This document shows, in pieces, positions 54,852 to 64,000 of a DNA stretch of 64,000 bases. Numbering within the stretch: position 1 is the stretch's first letter; each line of letters opens with the position of its first letter. Source of the DNA: Puccinia triticina (Eukaryota > Basidiomycota > Pucciniomycetes > Pucciniales > Pucciniaceae). The notes beneath the pieces are model-generated. The model was not told the DNA's origin. It did not search any database and saw only the letters and a list, made by a program, of their open reading frames with translations. Both the position numbers and the translations under genes were made by a program. The stretch is from NCBI RefSeq assembly GCF_026914185.1, contig NC_070571.1, positions 1,426,001 through 1,490,000 on the forward strand, written 5' to 3'.

Positions 54852-56751
54852 TGTGGAACTACTCAAAGGTGAGAATAGAGCTTGGAAGGGAAATGGATAG
54901 CAACACTAGTACTAATGTAAGCTATGCAAGGGTGCTGATGAGGCTGCCTTCCTGACTAATGCTGAGGGGATGAGAGTAACACTAAGAAAAAGAAGAAAAG
55001 GTGTGGCTGATTTCTACTTGATCTTAGGAGCTAGTACTATGAGCTGACTACTGACTACTGAGGGTGAGAGGGTTGGAGCAGTGATGAAAGAGGGGAAAGC
55101 AATGCCAATGGTTCAATAGCAGTGGGTTCAGGAGCAACATCAATGATATCAATGAGCAATTTGTGATGAGTAATTTCTACTATAATTTCTGTATCTAAAT
55201 TTCTGCATGAGGTACAAGTGAGGGGGGAAGGACAGTTCTTCTATGAAGGAAGGATGAGCACAGACAATGAGGAATTCTGGCTATGGGAATAAAGACTGTA
55301 CAAATGGGGAAGAGTTCTGGCTATGGGAAGAAAAGATTGTAGAAATGGGGAAAGTGATGTGAACATAGTAACAACTTGTAATGATGAGCACTGCTGAAAG
55401 GGGTAAGCACAGATCCAATGATGTAATGTGTACAATAGGCATAGTACATAATGAACAATGTATGTAAAGGGTTTAGTATGTGAGAATATATCTGTGAAAA
55501 CAATGTAATGTAATGATTCAAGTGAGTTACTAATGAAATGAGTATTAGTGGTTTAAAATTAACGGGACCAACAGGCACCCGCCAAAAAACATTTTGGCAG
55601 CATTCCTCCCTCCTCGCCATTCAAAAAAGCTACAGGTACATACAAACTGTCCTGGATTGCTTGGCTCCTTAAGCAATTGGCGCTGAGCAGGAGCCAAGCA
55701 ATGAACTGAAATTGTCTACAGGCCGTGTGCTTTTATACTGTGGCCCCAATCCTCATTTCATCAATGTTTTTTTAATTTTCCCTCCTATTATCAGTTGTGA
55801 AGCCTTCCAAATGAGGAAGTCACTCCTTGTCTTCTGCTGAAGGTAAGACCCTTGGCCTGCTTCTCTCTCTGTGTTCACCGCTATTGGTCCCTGCATCCTT
55901 CTTTAATGTTGTGCCGACCTCGGCACCTTGTGTACTTATATGCCACTCTCGGCCGTACCACTGTCTGCTGCAAATCACCAATTCACTCTCATTATTGGTT
56001 GTGAAGCCTTCCAGACAAGGAAGTCGCTCCTTGTCTTCCGCTAAGGTAAGTCACTCAGCCTTCTTCTCTCTCCACATTCACCGCTGTTTCTCCCTGCTCC
56101 TTCTTTGTGGTGCCGACCTCGGCACTTTCTGCCTTATTTGCCGCTCTTTTCTGTAGCACTGTCTGCTCCAATATTGCCAATTCCAGGATACTGAGACCGT
56201 GTCCCGGGATATGATTTTCCTCCGTGTCTCGCATTTTGAGGACGGTGGCAAAACCCGGGAACGTCAATTGTGTACTGCAAGTTTGGAATTGAGGTACCAT
56301 CAACCTTTTTAGTGTGGCATTACTAAGTAGTAGACCAGGCTCCACCAGGGGTCATGAAGCCGCGACTTGATTCAACTTTTCTTGAACTATTTCCGTACTG
56401 ATATGCGATTTTGTTGGGAATTTTTAGATAACTTCTGCAGTTGACATGGAATTAGTGGTCACAGGGCGGCGCAGCCGCCCTTAAACCCTAGTTGTAACTA
56501 ATGAAGACTGTAGGTTTTCTGTAAGTCTTATATCCTCTATAACTATTGAAGCATTGAAGATGGAGGGGTACTATGTATGAGTGACTATAGGTGAAATGAG
56601 GCTTAGAATCTGAATATGCAATAATAATGAGGTATTTGTGAAGGGGTGTGGGGTAATAGGCAGTGTAATGATGAATATATGTAAAAGAAGATAATAATAT
56701 GTAAAAGAAGATAATAAATATACTACTTATGGTTTGGAATGGAGCACCACA
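54852..56751 (-). repeat. Solo LTR of the G1 family, interrupted by a Helitron-like insert
   Basis: TGTGGAACTACTC...GGAGCACCACA, the same ends as the G1 LTR but more diverged, inserted in element E with GTGC/GCGC at its flanks. Without the 947-bp insert it is about 953 bp, close to the 965 bp of G1. Confidence 0.85.
55545..56491 (+). mobile_element. Helitron-like non-autonomous element
   Basis: The insert splits the solo LTR between A and T (GAGTA | TTGTAAC in the intact LTR) and leaves no target duplication. Its right end has a strong hairpin GGGCGGC-GCA-GCCGCCC about 10 bases before a terminal CTAG, the classic Helitron 3' end. The left end starts TTAGTGG instead of the usual TC. The interior has an imperfect ~200-bp duplication (AGCCTTCC...CTCCTTGTCTTC at 55,800 and 56,005). 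No Rep/helicase gene. Confidence 0.65.
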
Positions 56752-57092
56752 GCGCTAAAAGCACACCAATTTTTGTTTAGCGTTAGCGCTACACTACAGC
56801 CGCTACCCTGCGCTGCATTGCGCTAAGGTGCTTTCAGCGGAAAAAAGGCCTTTTTTGCCTCAAAAAGTGCTGTAGCGCAGCGTAGCAAACGCTCTTTTGC
56901 ACCCTGTGTGCTTAATGTTAGCGCAATTGTGCAGATCTGCGCTAACGCTACACTAAAAGCTAAAATAGCTTTGCACCCTGGGTGCGTAGCAACAGCGCAG
57001 ATGCACGCAATTGCGCTAACGCTACGTTAAAAAATAGTGCATTTGCGCTAAGCTACGCTAACAGCTATGGTTAGAGTATCTACCCACTTTTG

Positions 57093-57607
57093 ATTCAAGG
57101 CATTGGCCACACGGGTGTTCTGCAAAGACCTGTTGAGGCTGTAAGAACAAGCATTGTGGCTTATTTCCAAGACACCATGTTTGAGTGATGAGACCGCACT
57201 CCTCTCTTCTGAGAGACTGTTGGGGCCTTGAGAATTTACTTACACACTCCCATCTTTCTTTAATTGTCTGCCTCTTTTTTCTGTGTTTATATGTGGCTTT
57301 CTTTCCCCATTCTGCTCTCTATTGCATCTCTCTCTTTTCTGTCTTGTTATCATCCTTCTTTCTTTTTCATTATTATAATATATGATTGCATCTGGCAGTG
57401 GCATATTCTCTGTTTCTACCTAGGTGGCCTTTAGTTTTTTTTTTTTACATACACTATCTAAATAAATATTTTTTGTATGTATTCTCTCCTCTCTTCTCCC
57501 ATGACCTTCAGAATGATTATCACGTTTGTGCATACCACACCATAAAAACCAGACTGAATGTATGGCAAGGGGTTGGAAAATTTGGAATGCTTAGATAATG
57601 AGGCTGA
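57093..57607. other. Pyrimidine-rich non-coding region
   Basis: Flank of element E, with long T/C-rich tracts (57,240-57,460). Short open frames here have no motifs. Confidence 0.4.
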
Positions 57608-57867
57608 TGGATGACTTCCTGTGAAATCTGGGATCCCCAGATATTTTGGTTTAGACCAATCTGGTACCCCCAAATATTTTTGTTTGGACCCAAAGATTTG
57701 AGTCTTTGAAGGGGAATTCAGCCAAAAAAATTGCAGATTTTTGCATTTGAATTGAGCTTTGTGGGCTCTAGATCACTTCTGGGAGCCTCTCAGATCATGA
57801 AAGGAACTCATCTGATCATCTCCCTGAGCACCTGAAAGTGCAGCGGCGTAGCCGGCTTAAACTCTAG
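57608..57867 (+). mobile_element. Second Helitron-like 3' end joined to a GGACTTCC-family sequence
   Basis: The right end CAGCGGCGTAGCCGGCTTAA-ACTCTAG followed by T matches the 3' end of the element at 55,545-56,491 (hairpin, TTAAAC, CTAG). The left boundary is unknown. The stretch 57,608-57,800 resembles the 12,605-12,750 element (GGATGACTTCCTGTGAAATC, GGGCTCTAGATCACTTCTGG). Confidence 0.45.
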
Positions 57868-58974
57868 TTATTGATTTAAGACTGAGAGCAATGGCCAAAG
57901 ATTCATTTTCCGGCCATGAATTTTGAAATATATATAGCTCTATGTTTTACAGTCAGAAAAAAAAATGAAACAAACAAACAGGTATACGTAAGGGCTTTGG
58001 GGTGCCCCTGGGTTTTTCCAGGGTGTGGGGTTCAGGATGGACATCATACCCCTCTCAAAGCCCAGGTCACAACCTTAGCCTTGGCCAGTTGAGCTTGTGC
58101 AGCCAATCCCAATTTTGAGGACAGAGACCTGAAGCAGGAAGATGCAACATTGGAACAATGGATGAAGATGGTTTTTAAGCATCCTTTTCCAATTACTCTT
58201 CATGACAGCTAAAGATGTATGCCAATTAAGGGTCCACCCAATAGTCTCTGAGCAACTTCTGGATGGTATGTAAGTTTCAATTGGACATCTGCAACCATAA
58301 TTGGATTGCCAAAACTTCAGACTGGCTGGCACAGCCATTGCACAGCAGGGCCCTGGAGGTCACAGGGTCCTGGCAGGCGCGGGCTATGTAGTGACGGTTG
58401 GAGCGGAGGGGGGGGCGGGCAAGCAGAGAACAGAGATGTGGGGAAGTGAGTGGGATTTGGGCAGCCCACAATTCAAACACACAAACTCCAGGATGCGCAG
58501 GGGCTCAGGGGTTCAAATTTGATTCTGTTTGCTTGTTTGGAAAACTGCATGGGATTAAGGAATGTTGTGACCACTGAAGTCAGCAGTGGATTTAGCCAAA
58601 ACCTCAATCTGTGCCAGTAGGTTTTACATCAATTGATAAATAGTAAACTCAACTTGATCATCTGAGACTTCAACATTACTTTCAAAGTAGTTATTCTTTT
58701 TTTAGGGAGTTGAAAAATTGACTCCCATAAATTAATAAATCAACTCACAAATGGCATTAATGTTGCCCGGACCGTCTCATGACGTCCCCCCGGGTCCTCA
58801 GGACCCAAATTTAACCCAGCGGTGTTTTGGGAGCCGATTAATTAATTTTACTCTTGAGAATGGGAGTCCATACATTAATTTAACAAAAAATCAAAAAAAA
58901 AAAAACAATCTTGTCACTGGTGTACCCAAACACCCTAAAACTTTTACATAAATCTAAATACGCTCTTTATAGAA

Positions 58975-60075
58975 TATGTTCAGCTTCACAGCATTAGCAC
59001 TCCTGAGGGAGACCCTGAGGCTGTGTAGCCGGGCAGCTAATTTGGCGGATTTCCTACTAAGGCAATCCGCCAAATCCTTAGCTACAGTGGTCCAAATGCC
59101 CCCAGATTTTTTCTGCCATATAAATAAACTCTCTAGAGCATATGTTAAGCTTCACGACATTAGCACACCTCAGGGAGACCCTGTGTAGCCAGGGGGGAGG
59201 GCGGATTTGGTGGATTTCCTACTAAGGCAATCCGCCAAAACCTTAGCTACGTTTCTCCAGTCGCCCCCAGATTTTTTCTGTCACATAAATACACTCTCTA
59301 GAGCATATGTTGAGATTTACAGTTGTATTAAACATCAGGAAAGCCTCATATCAGGGGGGGCTAATTTGATTTCCTACTAATTAGGAACTGCGCCAAATCC
59401 TTATCCACAGTGCTCCTAATTCCCCCAGATTTTTTCTGCCATAATAATAGAGTCTCAATCAAATTTTGAGCTTTGCGGCGGTATTACACCACCACAATGC
59501 ATTATATAAGCGGGGGGTTGATTAGGCAGATTTGCTACCAAGTAAACGCGCCAAAGCCTTATCCACAGTGCCCCAAAATTCCACAGCGCTGAGTTAAATA
59601 CCTTATTGAATAATGGTTAGATTCTAGGTAGTAACCCACTACCAGAAATAATATTTGAGGGGGTGGCAGCTTTTGGTAGCTTTTGGCGGCATTTGGTTGG
59701 TTGTAATATTCATGTATGATGCAACTTGAATGAAAAGACAACACAAACTAAAGATAAATTACTAAAAAAGATATATTAATGGGATACAACTAGTAGCGGG
59801 TAACAGCACTGTAGCTAAGGTTTTGGCGGATTGCCTTAGTAGGAAATCCACCAAATCCACCCCCCAGCTACACAGGGTCTCCCTGAGATGTGCTAATGCC
59901 ATGAAGCCTAACATATGTTCTAGAGAGTGTATTTATGTAGCAGAAAAAATCTGGGGGCATTTGGACCACCTTAGCTAAAGATCTGGCGGATTGCCTGAGT
60001 AGGAAATCTGCCAAATTAGCCCCCCGGCTACACAGGGTCTCCCTGAGGAGTGCTAATGCCGTGAAGCTGGCCATA
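58975..60075. repeat. About 150-bp units with strong TTGGCGGATT hairpin
   Basis: Four units on the left (from about 58,975, 59,105, 59,260 and 59,405) and two inverted ones on the right (59,811-60,075). Each has CAGATTTTTTCTGCCATA, CTCTCTAGAGCATATGTT, CAGGGAGACCCTGTGTAGCC and, in most units, the hairpin TTGGCGGATT...AATCCGCCAA around CCTACTAAGGC. Confidence 0.85.
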
Positions 60076-60221
60076 TTCTCTGAAGAGTGTATTTAGATTT
60101 CTGTAAAAATTTTAGGGTTTTTGGGTACACCAGTGACAAGATGTAAATTTTTTTATATTCCGTGATTTTTTGTTAAATTCATGTATTGACTCCTATTCTC
60201 AAGAGGAGAATGAATTAATTA

Positions 60222-60431
60222 GAGATGTCCATTGGAACCCGCTGGCGGGTACCCGCCACTCTTTAGCAGGTAGCTATCTGCCCCTACAGGCAACCATTGC
60301 AGGTGCAAAGCTACATGCTTGACTTTTTACCAAAATTGAACACCCCAAGCCTGCCGGCTGGCACTTCCCAAGGCATGAAGTACCTGCTGAAGAGTTGCGG
60401 GTACCCGCCAGCGGGTGCCAATGGCCATCTC
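60222..60431. mobile_element. Tc1/mariner-like MITE with GGCGGGTACCCGCC motifs
   Basis: 210 bp. Ends GAGATGTCCATTGGAACCCG and the inverse of CGGGTGCCAATGGCCATCTC, flanked by TA (60,220-60,221 and 60,432-60,433). It is absent from the matching place in the left arm of the inverted repeat, so it arrived after the arms formed. Same terminus family as the element at 24-911. Confidence 0.8.
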
Positions 60432-61112
60432 TAGAATTAATCAACTCCCAAAACACCGCCGGTTTGAATTTGGGTCCTGAGGGCCCAGAGGGACGTCATG
60501 AGACGGTACGGGCAATGTAAATGCCATTTGGGAGTCGATTTATTAATTTATGGGAGTCAATTTTTCAACTCCCTAAAAAAAGAATAACTACTTTGAAAGT
60601 AATGTTGAAGTCTCAGATGATCAAGTTGAGTTTACTATTTATCAATTGATGTAAAACCTACTGGCACAGATTGAGGTTTTGGCTAAATCCACTGCTGACT
60701 TCAGTGGTCACAACATTCCTTAATCCCATGCAGTTTTCCAAACAAGCAAACAGAATCAAATTTGAACCCCTGAGCCCCTGCGCATCCTGGAGTTTGTGTG
60801 TTTGAATTGTGGGCTGCCCAAATCCCACTCACTTCCCCACATCTCTGTTATCTGCTTGCCCCCCATCTCTGTTCTCTGCTTGCCCCCCCCCCCCCGTCTG
60901 CTCCAACCGCCACTACATAGCCCGCGCCTGCCAGAACCCTGTGACCTCTGGGGCCCTGCTGTGCAATGGCTGTGCCAGCCGGTCTGAAGTTTTGGCAATC
61001 CAATGATGGTTGCAGATGTCCAATTGACACTTACATACCATCCAGCAGTTGCTCAGAGAATATTGGGTGGACCCTCAATTGGGATACATCTTTATCTGTC
61101 ATGAAGAGTAAT

Positions 61113-63615
61113 ATTCTGTGGATTTTTCCTGCCCTGCAAGAGCTTAATTTCCAGGGACATGTCCAAAAGTAGGTCCCATGGACACCCGGCACAACCCATG
61201 ATGTAATCACAGGGTAGCCTATTGGGAATCAGTACAAGGAACTGTATCACTGAGCACTGAGCAATTCAGATAGCCAAAACAGGAATTTTGCAGACAGGAG
61301 GTGTGGACAAACAAGTAGCAGCGCAGGATTGGGTGAGCCGGGGCAGCTGTAACATGTGGAACTGGGGTGGAGGCGGCAGTGAGGGAGCAAATTTCAGATC
61401 TTAGGCAGACTCAGGAGGTCAAGGATTGGAAAGGTATCAGGATAGAATCAGAGGAAGCCTAAATTTAGTTGCATGTGACAGTGCTACACTCTAGTGGGTA
61501 GTGGTGCACAAAGCAGAGCTGGGTGGAAATGGAAGATTGATGCATGGGGGAGTGGAGTTTTTTTGAAGGTCTTTCTACAAGGAATTCTTTGACTTGTTTA
61601 TTTAATTATTATTATACTTACTACAGCTTTCACATACTCTTATACACACTGAAGATCAGTAAATGCTGCCCATTGAGACAGTTTAATCCCCACATCAAAA
61701 TCAACACATACATATTGACTGTCAAGCTAAGCACAACCTGGCTCAACAACAAGAAATGGTCATTGTAAACACAGCCATAGAATTAATTGGTGAGCCAGTG
61801 ATACCGGAAATCAGGCTGGGTTGTTACAAGCTCAGTTCCTAGTAAAACTGGCTCTCAAGCTGGAATGTGTCAAATTTGTATGTATTGTACTAGCCTCAAG
61901 CCCCCAGCAAAATTAATTTCCTTATGTGGCCCAATTTCCAAAATGAATATGGTTTGTGTCAGCCTTAGAGATACTCCAGAATATGCTAAAGAGTGCATGT
62001 AATGTAATAATAATAACAATAATATCATATAATAACTAGTTTTATACTAGGAAATACTTAATCATCATTAAATGAATAAGCTTTTCATGTAGAATTAGGT
62101 GGGGCCCCTCACCTAGTCTTCATGAAACACCACCAAATCCCAATGCCTTCTATTACTAGCTTTTGCTTGAAAGTTGGCAATTCACCACAAAGCAATCTGC
62201 AAAATTACTGGAAGGAATTCCAAATATATATTGGATTACAAACCAGCTTTGTTCAAGACCTAATTCCCATGGGCATCAAAGCCAATGGGGCATTGGGTTC
62301 CTTCTGAATTGCTTTTGATTGCAATCCAGTTTTGTTCCAGGCCTCTTTGGGCTGTGGAATGTTCAAAATGAGTAGCAAGGTCATGCCCAAGAAAAAAGAG
62401 ACTTGTAACAGAAATATCTGGCTGGCCCACCACCACAGGGGCTCTCTGACAAATGCAATAGGAACTGGAAGACAATACTGCAGCTGGCATAATTTCTATA
62501 TCTAAGCAAGGTTTTGTGAGGCTTTCTCAGTCGTATTTGGAAACAGGTTAGACAGAGAAATTTATTTTTGGGTTTTTTGCCCCAGCAGGTATACTTTCTG
62601 GACTGAAACTTTAAAATTTTACCCATGGCATAGTGCGTGGCAAATTCTCAGTATTATTCTAGCAAAGGGCACATGATGTAATTGGTTATACCTATCATGA
62701 GTTCATAGGGACAGGAGACATAAAACCAAGTGGTAGGATAAAGCCACTTGATTGGATCATATATCAATCCAATCAGTACTCTAGTGAAGTTTTATGATCA
62801 TTCTCCTTTACAAATAAGTATGGACACTAGAGGAGGGCCCTTGCCTTTTCAGACCTTCAGCATAGTGCTTAGATATCAAGCCAAATTTCCATGCATAAAG
62901 CTGACAGTTTGGGTTCCAAAGCATCGCCTGGATGTGTATAAAGGAGACGGGCTGTATGTAAGGATGTTTGGGCGGTACCCGGCCGGTACTGCCCATTTTT
63001 CAAGACAATTCCAGGTACTCGGCACCGCACACGGCCTCGCTCGACGGGTAACTTGTATGTAGCCGGTTTCCTCTCGGGAGATTGGTTCTTGATGATGTCT
63101 AAGGATGCCAAGGCTTGTGGGTGGGCACTGAAGGTGATGATCTGATGGATGGATGGTTGGTTGGTTGGTTGGAAATATGAGTCCTGTTCTGATGAAGTTA
63201 ATTAACCTTTGGTGACTTGCGACCTCCATCGGATCTCTGCTGGCGCTCCACTTGGAGTGGGCTTGCGGTGCTATTCTTGGAGATGAGACGATGCAGAAGC
63301 AGTTACTGAGGCCATTGCAAGTTTCGGTGCGAGTTCTCTTGCTGTACATAAATATTTATTTTTGCCTTGCCGCCTTGCAAATGGCTCGAGTGTGGAATCC
63401 TGCAGGCTGTAGCATGCAGTTTCTCCGTTTTGTCTGAAAATTGACATAAATATTTTTTTATGTGAGGGCGGTGCTGACATTCAGCTGATTTGTCAAAGTC
63501 GAACTCCGACAAACCAGTTTCGCTTCTTGACATTTGAAGTGGCCGAAGCTTGATGAAAACTTAAGTCGACCATCCCATCGACCCACAACCATCACCTCGG
63601 TCGAACAACATCACC
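61113..63615. other. Intergenic region, no gene recognised
   Basis: About 2.5 kb. Open frames such as 62,748-63,062 (plus) and 62,876-63,349 (minus) show no motif. A GGTACC-rich patch (62,970-63,050) and a GGTTGGTTGG microsatellite (63,153-63,172) are present. The last 100 bp before 63,616 should be the promoter and leader of the next gene. Confidence 0.4.
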
Positions 63616-64000
63616 ATGGAACAACAAAAGATCTCGGTAAGAAACTCTCAAACTGCAGATAATCAGCCGTACATACACTAACTAAACAAACAAACAAACA
63701 AACAAACAGCCCGGCCAGCTCCAATCCGAACTGGAATCCATCCGATCCCTACGCCGAATCTCACTCTGCCAGTCCTCCAACGACTTGGATCCAGATCTGC
63801 CCTCCAGCAGCAACATGAACAGCCCAGCAGCAGCAGCAGCTACAACAGCCACCAACGACCAGCAACCTTCACTCAGCCCCACCGCCAGCAGTACCACAGT
63901 CGAATCCGATGAACCCAACCCGAATCTATTCTGGCTACCCGCCAGGCTCCACCCCGAAATTGCCCCACAAGAGTTCAAGGCGTTTATCGAAGAAGCAACC
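63616..64000 (+). CDS. 5' part of an unidentified gene, runs off the window
   Basis: Exon 1 is 63616-63636 (MEQQKIS, with the ideal start context CACCATGG), donor GTAAGA; exon 2 starts at 63,710 in phase and stays open for 97 codons to the window end. The intron ends in an (AAAC)n microsatellite followed directly by CAG, with a CTAAC branch-point-like word just before it. The protein continues PGQLQSELESIRSLRRISLC, a serine/asparagine/alanine-rich stretch with an alanine run, then NLFWLPARLHPEIAPQEFKA, which looks like the start of a conserved region, but I cannot name the family with confidence. Confidence 0.7.

Larger units (their letters stand above)
27153..57092. mobile_element. Palindromic CAA-TTG element E, base layer of a 30-kb insertion nest
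   Basis: Left end CAACGGTGGGCCACTACGCT at 27,153 and right end ACCCACTTTTG at 57,092 belong to the same element type as element A. The flanking 7-bp duplication is CTTCAAG / ATTCAAG (27,146-27,152 and 57,093-57,099, one mismatch). Its own sequence survives only at 27,153-27,235, 54,792-54,851 and 56,752-57,092; everything else is inserted. Element A at 15.0 kb shows the uninterrupted order (GGCCTTTTTTGAATAGCGTT and TTTTCAGCGGCGCTATGC), which confirms both insertion points. Confidence 0.8.
58192..61112. repeat. Large inverted repeat, arms about 1.1 kb
   Basis: Left arm about 58,192-59,250 and right arm about 59,811-61,112 are complementary, with mismatches, over their whole length (for example TTACTCTTCATGACAG against CTGTCATGAAGAGTAA, and the shared GGATTAAGGAATGTTGTGAC). 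The right arm carries a 210-bp insertion at 60,222-60,431. The spacer (59,251-59,810) holds further copies of the ~150-bp unit found at the arm tips. Mirrored frames in both arms are not genes. Confidence 0.9.

Noticed and set aside
58075..61006. Mirrored 60-90-codon frames in both arms of the inverted repeat
   Set aside because: The same peptides appear in both arms on opposite strands and change frame between arms, so they are not conserved as protein.

Overview
This is a fungal nuclear window. Short GT-AG introns interrupt every host gene, and long tracts of LTR retrotransposons and small inverted-repeat elements lie between gene islands. The gene set and the repeat style suggest a rust fungus (Pucciniales, probably Puccinia). 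That is inference from gene style; no marker gene fixes the species.

Left gene island (about 1.9-17.8 kb): a ULP1/SENP-like SUMO protease (minus, C-terminal half fully resolved into five exons), a seven-exon vacuolar-type amino acid transporter (minus), a nine-exon membrane-anchored histidine phosphatase (plus), a two-exon protein with a Zn(II)2Cys6 finger and a long disordered tail (plus), and a large secreted protein of unknown function (minus) with a broken paralogue beside it. The window starts inside a Tc1/mariner-like GGTACC-rich element. A last gene begins at 63,616 and runs off the right edge.

Repeat-rich middle and right (about 18-63 kb): the main structure is a nest of insertions that can be peeled by target-site duplications (TSDs). 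A roughly 0.33-kb palindromic element (27,153-57,092) was entered by a TIR element with subterminal GCACTCC motifs (27,236-54,791; 9-bp TSD). That was entered by a Gypsy element, here called G1 (29,799-54,103). G1 was entered twice: G2, an apparently intact Gypsy with a chromodomain, sits in its left LTR (30,248-39,765; TSD AGTGA), and G3, a gag-less Gypsy, sits in its integrase region (43,686-47,798; TSD GAAAT). To the right a solo LTR of the G1 family carries a Helitron-like insert.

The most unusual observations are: (1) a 401-codon ORF fully overlapping the 5' part of the 2259-codon gag-pol ORF of G2 in another frame; (2) a T-TTT-TTA slippery heptamer exactly in phase where the protease and reverse transcriptase frames of G1 meet with a -1 shift; (3) a spliced gene-like unit antisense to G1, in a CpG-rich island between pol and the 3' LTR; (4) five palindromic elements with CAA...TTG ends and 7-bp TSDs; (5) tandem arrays of the same ATGACCGGTCAT palindrome in two unrelated carrier elements; (6) a 3-kb inverted repeat at 58.2-61.1 kb.

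Exon coordinates were read by eye from splice motifs, phase and family motifs. They are consistent in phase, but no search or alignment was run.
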